Assembly: GCA_965153455.1 (NCBI GenBank)
Contig: OZ234503.1
Location: forward strand, 15,877,118 to 15,941,117
Source of the DNA: Sphagnum compactum
Taxonomy: Eukaryota > Bryophyta > Sphagnopsida > Sphagnales
Direction: 5' to 3'
Length of the DNA stretch: 64,000 nt
The position numbers and the translations under genes were made by a program. The notes beneath the pieces were generated by a model. It saw only the letters and a program-made list of their open reading frames with translations, searched no databases and had not been told where the DNA came from. Below, in pieces: positions 1-10,219 of this stretch (position 1 is the first letter of the stretch; each line of letters opens with the position of its first letter).

Positions 1-2537
1 ATCATAAGTGACGGCGGACTTCTTCAAGAGGTTTGTCAAAGGGGCCGCTATTCTCGCAAAGTTCTTTATGAACTTGCGATAATAGGAGGCCAATCCTAAA
101 AAGGATCTCAAGGCGGGAACCGAGTTAGGCGGCTCCCAATCCAAAATCGCCTTGACCTTGTGATCATCCATCATCAAACCGTCTTGAGTTATCCTATGCC
201 CAAGGAAATCCACTTCCGTCATTCCAAATTCGCATTTCTCGAGCTTGGCATACAACTTGTTTTCCCTTAGCCTTTGGAACACCTTGCGAAGGTGCTCCGC
301 ATGCTCCTCCATGGAGCTACTATAAATCAAAATGTCGTCTATGTAGACGACCACAAAATCGTCAAGCCATTCGCGGAAAATGTCATTCATGAGGGTGCAA
401 AATGTGGCGGGTGCATTGGTGAGCCCAAAGGGCATCACCAAGAACTCATATGACCCATACCTTGTGCGACAAGCGGTTTTTTCTTCGTCCCTTCCGCGAT
501 CCTTATTTGGTAATACCCCGAACGTAGATCAATTCTACTAAAAACCTTGGCTCCTGAGAGACGATCAAATATATCATCGATGCGAGGTAAAGGATAACGG
601 TTTTTCACCGTTGCCTTATTGAGTGCTCTATAATCCACACACATCCTCAAAGTCCCATCCTTCTTGTGAACAAAAAGGACAGGTGCCCCATATGGCGACT
701 TGCTTGGTTTGATGTAACCTTTCGCGAGGAGTTCCTCAAGTTGAACCTTGAGTTCCTTCAACTCCTCGTGGCTCATTCTATATGGGGCATTGGCAGGCGG
801 TTCCACTCCCGGTATCACTTCAATCGCATGATCAACTCGTCTTCTCGGGGGCAACTCTTCGGGCAACTCTTCCGGCATCACATCCGGGAACTCTTCCAAA
901 ACCTTCCTTATGCACTTGGCGGAAGTCACCAACTTGGTGGCTTCCTTGGGCTCATACTCATCCAACACCTGCATGACACACATCATGCCAAAACCCCCCA
1001 CGCACTTTCTTTCCCAAGCTTTTCCTAACATGAAGTGGATGGTTGGGCCACGTACACAAGGCAACTCATGTGCCTTGACTCGCACAATCCCACTTTTAGA
1101 TGGGATTCTAACCAACCTATTGTGCCCTTCTATGAGCACATTGTTTTGGGTGATGAACTCCATTCCAAGAACGCAATCCATTCCACCCAGGGTGGAAACC
1201 AACAAGTCCACCTTTCCTTTCCAATTTCCCAATTGGAGAGGTGCTCCCTTTACTTGTAACGTAGTTGGATGGGGAACCCCATCCGCGAAATGCACCTCAA
1301 TGGATGCCTTGAACTCCTCCAAGTGGAATTCCATCCTTTCGGCGCTCTCCCGAGTTATGAAGTTATGAGAGGCCCCTGTGTCCAAAAGACATAATATTTC
1401 CCGCTTAGCAATCTTCCCCTTCAAGAATATAAGTCGATTGCATTCTGGTTGGGCTAAAGTGGCATTGAGAACAAGTACCTTAGAGCTCCCAACCCCCGTC
1501 TTGGACTTGGGGCAATCTTTGGAATAATGCCCCACCTCGTTGCAATTGAAACATGCACCCTTGGGCTTTGCTCCAAAGTCTCCCTTGGTTTGGCTCCCTT
1601 TGAAAAGAGCCCCTTTCTTCACAAAACTCCCTTTTGGCTTGAACCCCGAACCCTGGAATTGTTTGGGCTTTTCCTTGGTTGGGCTACCTTGCCCTCGGTT
1701 CCATTCCCCCTCATGCCTTGGCTTTTTGTGAAGGAACTTGTTGTCCTTCTTGAACCCGGATTTGTCGCTCCGCCCCACATCCGAGAAGTTCTCCACTTTC
1801 GTGATGGCCTCGGATAATGAAGCGGGCCAACTCTCCTCAAGCTTTTGCTTGGCCCAAGTTGGAAGCCCCATCATGAATTGGCACACACAATCCAACTCGT
1901 GCATGTGCCGAATCTCAAGCATGAGTTCGAAATAGGCCCTCACATATTGCCTCAAATTTTCATTTGTGGCATTCACAAGGTCGCGGAGTTTGCACCTTGA
2001 GATGTAGTCGGAGTTTCTTGGAATGAACTCCGCCTCAATGCGATCCTTGAAAAACTCCCACGTATAGCCATGGTTCTTCCCCTCCTCTTGTCTCACCGTC
2101 CGCCACCATGTGGCGCCATAGCCTTTCAAGTAGGATTGGGCAAGTTCCACGGCGGAATTCCGTCCAACCTTGGCGGCATGGATATAATCGTCCATCTCCG
2201 CAAGCCAAACATCCACAACTTTACGGTCTCGGGCACCATCGAAATTCCCGGGCTTGGCCGGTTGAAACCTTTCACGTTTGGAGGTCCCCGTTTTGAGGGC
2301 CGCCACCAACTCACCAAAGTCGGGCCTATTCATCTTGAGGAGGACTTCAAGTTGCTCCGGGGTGAATAGGACTGAGCTCCGTTGTTCCTCCTCACTTTCG
2401 GGTTCAATTTCGGGCTCATCTTGGTCCTCCCGGAAGTTTGGTTCCTCCCCAATTGATTCCGGCGGGGCTACTAGGTCATCGACGGGCTCCTCAGACCTAG
2501 GCTCTGGAGCTAGCTTCCGGTTCTTCTTGGGTGCCAT
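1..2537 (-). pseudogene. Ty3/gypsy gag-pol, 5' part, frameshifted and cut by the window edge
   Basis: Gag-pol polyprotein of an LTR retrotransposon. The start chosen is the ATG at 2537 (protein begins MAPKKNRKL), because the reading frame further upstream is LTR sequence. Seen in order: gag, a CX2CX4HX4C zinc knuckle at about residues 329-342, an aspartic protease DTGA motif, then the first half of reverse transcriptase. The frame breaks near 489-491, where three C are present and the sister element at 16458-20948 implies four; translation then stops at 435. The rest of RT, including the catalytic YIDD (about 335-350), continues in another frame to the window edge. One lost base is the only lesion seen, so the copy is young but defective. 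RNase H and integrase lie outside the window. Confidence 0.93.
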
Positions 2538-2565
2538 CCCAAAATGTCGTTGAGCTTCACCTTGA

Positions 2566-2577
2566 GCTCTGATACCA
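2566..2577 (-). other. Primer binding site of the first Ty3/gypsy element
   Basis: Minus strand reads TGGTATCAGAGC, the standard plant primer site complementary to the 3' end of initiator tRNA-Met. It lies two bases downstream of the LTR end, as expected for a 5' LTR. Confidence 0.9.
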
Positions 2578-2579
2578 CG

Positions 2580-3399
2580 TGACGCGCTCCTTGGTCCCGG
2601 GGTGAACCCACTTGAGGGTTCACCAATGTGAAGTTGCGGAAAGTTGGGACCGAAGGGCACGCTCCCGACTTCCAACTCTAGAAAAGGGGTAGAGGGTCGA
2701 GTTGGAAGCCCCGGGATTAGACTAGGAAGAGGGACTAGCTTAGCTTGTGTGAATCTGCATCCAAAAACCGACCACGGGAGGTTAGTTTAGCATTCGGGAC
2801 ACCCTTGGGTGTTGGGACAAGCCACGGGCATTTGGACACACAAGATTCACCACGGCCCGGACTCGGGGGAAGCCACCACCTTCCCCCTTATAGTATTCTC
2901 TGCAGCTCGCCACGGAGGCTACATCCAAATGGCACATTTTCTTGGGACTCCCGAAATGGAGTCCCGAAATTGTCCCGGCGGGACTCCCAGAACTTTGAAC
3001 GGTCGTAACTCCCGATTCCGGAGTCCGATTGCAACGAGGTCTGAACCAAAGTTGTAGCCCTCGTCGAGATCTTTCCAAATCCATGTCGCACTCCCTCAGG
3101 CGACGTCGGGAAAGGGTCGATTCCCGACTTTTAGTGGTCGGGAGTCAAACTGCCAGTTTGACTCCCGGCCCTTCTTTTGCCCATAACTTGGGCTGCAGAT
3201 GTTTGAATGGCCAATACGAGGCCATTTTCGATATCTACGTTTCAAGACCTTTCCAATGACACCAAGAACACTTCAATGCGAGGTGTTTTGGGTCTTTCTA
3301 TCGAGCTCTGAACATTCAGGAGTCCCGGAGGACTCCAAACCTCCAACTTTTCCAAGTGTTGGGCTTCACCCCACACTTGGCCAAAGTGGGGTTGCGACA
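2580..3399 (-). mobile_element. 5' LTR of the first Ty3/gypsy element
   Basis: An 820-bp LTR. On the plus strand it starts TGACGCGCTCC and ends GGGTTGCGACA, the same ends as the LTRs at 14636-15670, 20998-22032 and the solo LTR at 40719-41539. It abuts the primer site and gag. Its outer flank is TCTGT (3400-3404), the predicted target duplication, which cannot be checked because the other LTR is outside the window. It contains the family's CTCCCG-rich words and a hairpin around 3118-3142. Confidence 0.9.
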
Positions 3400-3540
3400 T
3401 CTGTACACAAGAAAAAATTGTGCTACTTCTTTTCCAAGCTTCCACCACCAAGAGAGCACTATCTTCACAACATAAACAAAGCAAAACCAGACAAGACAAC
3501 AAAACACAAATCTGCCAAGAACGAATCACAACTTCTTTAC

Positions 3541-3658
3541 CCCATCGAGGATTGTCATTGATACAATAAGCGAGATTAAGAAGCTGCTCCAACGCATGGT
3601 GATGCAAATCCTCCGGCTTCACCATCTTCGGAGGAACTAAGATAGGCGGATCCGCCAT
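3541..3658 (-). CDS. First coding exon of a nucleobase-ascorbate transporter (partial)
   Basis: The exon runs from ATG at 3658 to a GG|GTAAAG splice donor at 3541/3540, giving 39 codons plus one base. It ends in EQLLNLAYCINDNPRW, close to the plant NAT/NCS2 N-terminal consensus (xQL...YCIxSNPPWxE) that precedes the first membrane helix. An acceptor, TTTGCAG, sits two bases before the ATG, implying an intron in the 5' leader. NAT proteins are multi-helix plasma-membrane permeases of the uracil/xanthine/ascorbate superfamily. The remaining exons would lie below coordinate 1. The LTR begins 141 bp into the intron, so the Ty3 element appears to interrupt intron 1 in the same orientation as the gene. 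A captured exon is the alternative. Confidence 0.6.
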
Positions 3659-3956
3659 TACTGCAAACAACAACAATAACACAAAAAACTAACAATAGAA
3701 CTCTCTCTATCTCGTCAAAATACAAACTTGCAACGAGTTCTACACTCTCGTCGTCGAACGCGCAACACAAAATGCAAACTGCGTGAGCTCCAAGAGAAGC
3801 AGAGCGAAGAGAAAGGAACGGGTACAAAAAAACGCACAGTGCAGTGCAAATAGGGGAGGAGAGAGAGAAAAAAAAAAAAAAAAAAAGGAACGAAAAAATA
3901 AAGAAATTGGAAATTGTCTTCCTCACACTAGGTACGCACCGAGCACACCCCCCGGG

Positions 3957-3978
3957 GTATATTTTATATAATTTATAT
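3957..3978 (-). promoter_or_regulatory. Possible TATA region of the NAT gene
   Basis: The AT-only block on the minus strand reads ATATAAATTATATAAAATAT and lies about 300 bp upstream of the NAT ATG. Between them is a leader with a pyrimidine-rich run, about 18 T on the minus strand around 3868-3886. The spacing suits a promoter followed by a leader containing an intron. No start site can be seen. Confidence 0.3.
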
Positions 3979-4463
3979 GGAACAATATAAATGCAATGTT
4001 GTATTGATTTGCTATGAATCAATGTCAAAACAATGCTACTAGTTGTTTCAACACTTTCCAAATGCAAGATTTGATTTATATTGAATCAATGTTTGTTATT
4101 TGCCCATTTGATATTGCAACATTTCATAGGATTGTATTAATGTTGTGACAATGAGTACCATTGTTTTAACATTTTTAATGTGTTGATTTTATGTGATATG
4201 CAATAACATTGAAAATTCACTTTTATCAAGGTTGTAACGACATCAATTCAATAGCTAATCAATGTGTGTTGTCTCAGCATTGATAAGATCTTATTCATTG
4301 AATGCGTGTTGAAAAAATGTAAATTATGTCAAAACAATCCCAATGCTAACTCAATACATATTGTTATAATGTCATCAACATATTGTATCAGTGCCCATAT
4401 TAGCATTGAATCTTCAACATATAGTCATCAATTTAATGACTTATTGATGTATGTTGCATAGTA

Positions 4464-4634
4464 ATGACATTCTTCATTTTGCACTTCAAAATTCTTGAAA
4501 ATTCTTGGTAAAGCACCTTGTCAAAACATTCTTGGTGCGCGAATGTTTACCAATGTTCACTGGTTGATCTATAAAATTCATTAAAATTCTTGCTTCTTTG
4601 GGCTTCCATAACATTCCCGCACCAAGAATGTCAT
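4464..4634 (+). mobile_element. 171-bp MITE-like element, copy 1
   Basis: Begins ATGACATTCTT and ends with its exact reverse complement AAGAATGTCAT. A second copy of exactly the same length lies inverted at 49269-49439, alignable along its whole length by eye with scattered substitutions. No coding capacity. No convincing target-site duplication is visible at either copy, so the element class is uncertain: a MITE, or another non-autonomous DNA element. Confidence 0.7.
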
Positions 4635-5966
4635 AACTATGGTATGTTGTGCCAATGTTGGTCATATTTTTTTCATTGATTTAATATTGATAAAATGTCA
4701 AATGTTCTAATATAATATCAATGCCATTTCAAGACATGTTGTTACAATGTCACCTTAACATCATATCAATGATTGTATCAACATTGAACGTTGAACATAT
4801 TGTTAAGGTGTTGTAAAAGCACTCATACAAAGAGGGGGCAAGTTTGTGATGCCAACTATTGTTTAAGATCTCGACATGTCACAACAATGAATTACAAGGC
4901 ATCCCCATGGAGCCAATGCCCATAGCACTAGTTCAAAACACATCTAGTCACAATAAAACTTTGACCACAACTTCCATAACTACCCAAGTCCTCGAAAAAG
5001 GGACCTTACTTTGTAATGCCACATTTTGCCAATTATAACATAATGTAATGGTTGTTTGAAATGTATGTGCATTTTGGAACAAAAAACACCTAGCTTGCAA
5101 ACATAATATTAAAAAACAACAACAATGTTTCACAAATTGAAAAGATAATGAACCATGTGGATGACAAAATTTACCAAAATTCAAAAAGACTTCAAGAAGG
5201 AAGAATATTATCAATTGTTTCACCAACATGGTCAATTTTCTAAGCCTTACATTTAGAATCCACACAAGCTCGGTCCCAAGCTCGCTAAGCCTTGCTTAAT
5301 TTTTTGGGGCAAGCAATACATTTTTAAAAATCTGCGCACATCAAAGTTATAAAACACAATAAATAATTCTAAACATTGGCACATATGAGAGAGAGCGAGA
5401 GAGACAGAGAGACATATCTATACCCTCCAAAAATAGTCATAATACCTGCGCAAATGAGGAAAGTTATGATAACCAAAAAAATAGGAGGAGCTAGCCACGG
5501 CGCGTAGCCAGGCTGTAAAAGGATCATCTTACCGCACCAAAAGTGTGGAGGCATGCGATTACGATCGAGAAACGTCATCGTTCAGCCACGAAAAGAAAGA
5601 CAATTTAACAGCAAATGGGGGCGGGGGGCTCGGCTAGGCTCCGCCCACCGAGGAGGCTAAGACCTCTATTTCGCTCCCTCAAGAAGGAATTTAATAATCT
5701 ATCGGTTGCAGGAGGAACACCAAAATGTTGCCCAGGAGAAGAAAAAGATGGTAAATCACTGGCAGACAGGGGGCGAACTTCAGCGGAATGTCATTAGAGG
5801 ACAGAAAAAAGTTGGCGGATAGGGGGCAACCTCAGAGGACTTGGCTGACCTCTTACATCGCATGGCGGGAGGAAGACAAAACAACAAAACCTCTAAATGA
5901 CCATAACTCACCTGTGTTGGGCGATTCTCAGAACAACGGAAAGAGAACCGCCGGTTGTACTCACAG
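4635..5966. other. AT-rich DNA without recognisable genes
   Basis: Both sides of the MITE (about 3980-4463 and 4635-4840) are full of a loose word such as ATCAATGTTG or CAACATTGAT, suggesting an old, decayed repeat. There is a GA-rich microsatellite at about 5388-5413. At about 5760-5840 the phrase TGGCAGACAGGGGGCGA recurs as TGGCGGATAGGGGGCAA. No gene or known element is recognised. Confidence 0.5.
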
Positions 5967-6782
5967 TGTCGCAACCCTATTTTGGGAATGTGAGGTTGAG
6001 ACTCACACTCCCAAAATGGGGACTCAGGAGTCTTCCGGGACTCCTGAAACTTCAGAGTTTGATTGTAGGGGTCAAACCACCTCGCAGTGGGATGTTCTTT
6101 ATATCATTGGAAAGCTATTGAAGTTTAGATGTCCAAAATGGGCTTGTATGAGCCATTTGAACATCTTCAACACAAGTTATGGCAAAAAGAAGGGCCGAGA
6201 GTCAAATTGGCAGTTTGATTCCCAACCACTAAAAGTCGGGAATCGACCTGACCCCGATGCGTGCAGGGAAAGTGCGACACGCCGTTGGAAAGCTCTTGAG
6301 GAGAACTATAAGTTTGCTACAGACCTCATCCCAATCGGAGGTCTGAGTAAGAAGTTATGACCGCTGAAAATCCTAGGAGTCCAAACCGAGACAGTTTCGG
6401 GACTCCTTGGGAGTTCTGCGACAAAAAACCATTTGGGCATAGGTGCCAAAGAGAGGTGCAGAGAATATTATATGGGGGAAGGTGGTGGCTTCCCCCGAAT
6501 CCGGGCTGTGGTGAGTCTTGTGAGTCCAAAGTTGTCCGTGGCTGGTCCTAGCACCAAGAGTGCTCCAGAAAGTGAACTAACCAACTTGTCGGTTGGTTTT
6601 GATGCAGGTTCGAGTAAGTAAGTAAGCTTGTCACTCTTCTTAGTCCCTTCCCGGAGCTTCAGCACGTCCCTCTACCCCTTTTAGTGCTAAAGGTTGGGAG
6701 CGTGCCCCAAGTCCTTCACATTTCCGCAACTTGAGTAAGTTAGCTCCATCTTGGGACTAACTAAGGACTTGGGAGCGCGTCA
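5967..6782 (+). mobile_element. Solo LTR of the Ty3/gypsy family, older copy
   Basis: An 816-bp LTR starting TGTCGCAACCC and ending GGAGCGCGTCA, i.e. the reverse orientation of the LTR at 2580-3399. No internal sequence, primer site or gag flanks it. The flanks CACAG (5962-5966) and CACGA (6783-6787) match at only the first three positions, so the duplication has decayed or the LTR ends were exchanged with another copy. Confidence 0.8.
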
Positions 6783-7194
6783 CACGAGTACACTATCACA
6801 TATCCTCTAGTTCTCAAAACTTTCAAATGACCGGATTTGGTACGTAAGTGAGATAAATATACCCTTCCGGTTTCAAACACAGGGGGTATAGGTCCACTTA
6901 CCTATCGATTCTCAATCTATAAATAACCGGCTTTGGTCCATAACCTAGGGAAAGACACATTATGGTTGACAGCACGGGTATATATAGTAACTCTCAAATG
7001 GAAAGAAATGCGAAAGAAATAGTCCCATAGAATACCTGGTGCATGACGATCAAGAACTAAGATTTATCCGACCCGTCAAAATGGACCCCCATGGCAAATG
7101 CAAGGAGGATCACTAGCACAGACCAAGTTAGGCACACAGACTACGACAAGGAGAAGAAAGGCAACCCTTAATGAACCTTAATGCTAGGAAGAAG
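6783..7194. other. Intergenic stretch, nothing recognised
   Basis: Contains two similar phrases around CCGG(A/C)TTTGGT (about 6830 and 6920), perhaps a short decayed repeat. No open frame of interest. Confidence 0.4.
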
Positions 7195-7640
7195 CCTATC
7201 TTAGTAATCGGAGCATTACGAGTGTAATGCCGTGGGCTATGGGCTGTTTGACTGGAGAAAATACAAAGGAGTGCCGGGCTTTTTTCGCGCAGTGCCGGGC
7301 TGTTTTTGTTGACTTTTTTCACTTTTAGTTACTTTTAGTTACTTTTTTTACTGCTCGTAAGTTTTGTAAATTACTTTTTACTGCTGAAAGGGGTAATGTT
7401 TGTTACTTTTTTGTTACTTTTTTTATTGCTCGTAAGTTTTAGGAAATTACTTTTTACTGTGGAGAAGGGCTAGGGTTTATATTGGGTTGATTGTGCGAGG
7501 GGGGGGTTTAGGGTGCACCTTGATGCATTTTTTTAATTTTTTTTTTACTGTTGAGGGGGAGGGGGGAAATGGGTACATTTTTTCCCCTAGATATATGGGT
7601 TTAGGGTGGAAGGAGGACGGGGAAATGGGTACATTTAGGG
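7195..7640 (+). repeat. GT-rich dispersed repeat family, copy A
   Basis: Nearly identical by eye to copy C at 38677-39120, which fixes both ends: CTATCTTAGTAATCGG at the start and ACATTTAGGG at the end. The head has a perfect hairpin GCATTAC-GAGT-GTAATGC, then GGGCTGTTTGAC and two GTGCCGGGCT blocks ending TTTTTGTTGAC. The body is iterated AGTTACTTTTTTTACTG. The tail alternates T runs with GGGGGAGGGGGG. No coding capacity. Confidence 0.8.
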
Positions 7641-8898
7641 ATTGCAAAGTGCGCTTCCTCTTCTTCTTCTTATTATTCCACTAAATGTTATTTTTTAATC
7701 ATTCAAAATCCTTTATGAGTTTTCTTTTCACCATTTCCCCTACATTCATAGGTTTCTATGAATATTGTTTTATGATTTATGTTCGGGTCAATGGATGTGA
7801 ATTGCCACATAAGCTTGGTACATTGCAGTAATGCATAGTAATAAATTACATTTTCAAGTCAACATAATAGGGATCATAAATCAGAACTTCAAAAAAAAAA
7901 ATTAAATAAAAAAAATTTTAAAAAAAATTGCTCTTAAGAAAAGAAATCGCCAAACTTTTGAAAGCACAAAATTGGGGGGCGGAAAAAAAACCCCATTAAG
8001 CATTAGCAATATGACAAATTTACGAACTGAAAAAACAGAAAAAAGGGAAAACACATAAGATGAACATAGGCTTCGCTTGGACAACACGGATTGTCAGTAG
8101 GTGAGGAACAAGTTCTTCATCCGGTGAATGACAAATCCACGGAGGCACACAAGAGGGATCATAGGGTGATCAGGCTTCGTTTCGATAACAGAGATTGCCA
8201 GTGGATGAGGAATAAAGTATTCATCCAGTGAATGATACATCCACGAAGGCGCACAAGAGGGATCATAATGTGAGCTTCCTGTTGTAAGGGTTTAGGGTAT
8301 GATGGTCGCGGCCGAGCAGCTGCGCGATTGCAAAGTGCGCTTCCTCTTCTTCTTCCGATTATTCTTCGTCTTGTGCGCTTGCGTCAGATGCGTCCTCGGC
8401 GTTGCAGCGCTTTCTGTCATCAACAGATCACAGTACGTTTCATGTGATTTTGACAGAAGGCGATTCGGTTGTTTCTTCTTTCCTCGAAAGGGAAGTTGGA
8501 AATGCGTTGAGACGTGTTTGAGGTGTGAGTGGGAGAGGTGCGTGCTTGGGGACAAACACCGAGGGAGTGCTCTGTGGATGGCAGCCCGTGGGAGAAAACC
8601 AGGGGAGCATTGGAGATCGCCAGTGCCGAGTGCAGGATAGATACAAGCCTGCCATAATGGTAATGGATTACGATGATTCCCGACCTTTGTTTCTGAATTT
8701 TTGTGGGTGTTTTGGTGCTTTTTGTGGGTATTATGCATTCAAGTTCTGTCCTTCATTTCATTTTTTTGGTGGTAAAAGGAAACAAAGCTTTGTGCACTTT
8801 CGGCTTGAACCTGTAATGCGTGCTCTAGGTGGTGCTGGCAGCTTCCGTCATCAGCAAATCTGGGAGAGGTACCTGTTGTAAACATCACTTTGTTGCAC
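7641..8898. other. Non-coding stretch bounded by a 30-bp direct repeat
   Basis: GATTGCAAAGTGCGCTTCCT followed by a TTC-rich run occurs at 7640-7669 and again at 8326-8355. The 0.66 kb between them holds poly-A and poly-T runs and two similar phrases of about 60 bp (8059-8145 and 8170-8260, sharing ATCCA(C/G)(T/G)GAATGA and ACAAGAGGGATCATA). After 8356 an open frame of 113 codons continues to 8640 on the plus strand with an overlapping one on the minus strand. Neither is recognised. Confidence 0.45.
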
Positions 8899-9235
8899 TT
8901 TTTTTTTCTTCTGGTTCCGAGCTGCTCGGCTATGGAATACTTTTTTTTTCTTCTGGTTCCGAGCTGCTCGGTTATGGAATACTTTTTTTTTCTTCTGGTT
9001 CCGAGCTGCTCGGCTATGGAATACTTTTTTTTTCTTCTGGTTTCGAGCTGCTCGGTTATGGAATACTTTTTTTTTCTTCTGGTTCCGAGCTGCTCGGCTA
9101 TGGAATACTTTTTTTTTTCTTCTGGTTCCGAGCTGCTCGGTTATGGAATGCTTTTTTTTTCTTCTGGTTCCGAGCTGCTCGGTTATGGAATACTTTTTTT
9201 TTCTTCTGGTTCCGAGCTGCTCGGTTATGGAATAG
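8899..9235 (+). repeat. 42-bp tandem repeat, eight units
   Basis: Eight units of 42 bp, one with an extra T (337 bp in all). Each unit is a run of nine T, then CTTCTGGTTCCGAGCTGCTC, then GG(C/T)TATGGAATAC. Every unit except the fourth contains the odd palindrome CCGAGC-T-GCTCGG; unit 4 has TCGAGC. Because 42 is a multiple of three and the unit lacks stops in several frames, long 14-residue-periodic open frames appear on both strands. They are not treated as genes. Confidence 0.95.
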
Positions 9236-9264
9236 ATGAGAACACCCTTGCATAGTTTGATGTT

Positions 9265-10216
9265 ATTACTTACATGGATAAATGTTGTAATAACTTTGTG
9301 TTTGTTTGTAAAAAGTTTTATGTTTCTTCTGTTTTCTCTGAGCTTAATTCTCCTGTTGGTGCTTATGTGGCCTCCAATCTTGCTCAATCTGTTATTCTTA
9401 AGTCTCATCTCTCTTTTAATAAGGCTCCTAATTTTAAAGGTGTAAAGTGTGGCCCTCGTCTTTCGTTTCTTTGTGCAGTTTGGAAGCTTCATAAAAATCC
9501 AATTAAACCTAGATTTATCTATGCAGCCAGCTCTAGTTCTTTGACTGATGTTTCTAAGTGGGTGTGTTCTTTCTTCAAAGCTTTGTTTCCTACGGTCAAT
9601 GACCTTTGGGTGTCTAAGCTCAAAAAAGCAGATGTCCCTTGTGATAGTAGTTGGATTCTCAATGACTCTACAGGAGTGGTGGAGGTAATAAACAATCTTA
9701 ATCGTTCAAGATCTGAAAGTGATAAAGCTTCCCCACTTCTGTTACAGTCTTTTGATTTCTCAACTCTATACACTAAAATTGACCTAGTGGATCTAAAAGC
9801 TCGTATGAGAGTTCTGATAAATAAAGTGTGTAATCGGATGTTGAAACTTCATCGTTTTTAAGTTTCTGTTGGTTCAAAAAACAGCTTTGAACTTTAGGTT
9901 CTTGTGGCTGAAAAATAAAGCAGAGGTCAATTTGTTTGAAAATCTTCATAGCTTCAAAGTTGTAGAGGCTTCAGATTTGATCTCTTGGTTGGATTTCTTA
10001 TTAGACAATTTGTTTCTTTGTTTTGGTCAGGGTGTTTATAGACAGTGCATTGGTATCCCTGCGGGTACAAATTGTGCAGTCTATTTGGCAAATTTCTATC
10101 TCTTCACGTATGAGTTTGATTTCATCAAGCGTCTCTTGAAGAGTAACACTTGTCGTGCGGTGCTTCATAGTTTGTCCTTGGTTCGTAGGTTCGTGGATGG
10201 TCATTTATGGTTGAAC
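9265..10216 (+). pseudogene. Penelope-like element reverse transcriptase, decayed
   Basis: Reverse transcriptase relic of the Penelope-like (PLE) class. Visible motifs in order: MDKCCNNFVFVCKKFYV (PLE N-terminal DKxxNxVxxxKxxY block), WKLHKNPIKPRFIYAAS (PKxHKxP-like), FDFSTLYTKI (motif A, DxSxLYT, Asp present), then YRQCIGIPAGTNCAVYLANF (motif B, GIPxGTNCA). The frame shifts near 9840-9868. The catalytic box reads RRFVDG rather than the expected (Y/F)xDD, so the second catalytic Asp is Gly; a single A-to-G change would explain it. A stop follows at 10219. No GIY-YIG endonuclease or terminal repeats are seen. Non-functional as read. Confidence 0.75.
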
Positions 10217-10219
10217 TAG

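Noticed and set aside
435-2675. An upstream start at 2675 for the first gag-pol
   Set aside because: The extra 46 codons cover the primer binding site and LTR; the ATG at 2537 matches the start of the sister element.
8899-9235. CRISPR-like array
   Set aside because: The repeat units are directly joined with no unique spacers, and the DNA is eukaryotic.
8851-9492. Minus-strand open frame of 213 codons and plus-strand frames of 121-136 codons across the 42-bp repeat
   Set aside because: They are periodic with a 14-residue unit in several frames at once, a consequence of a 42-bp stop-free repeat, and run into the Penelope relic on the other strand.
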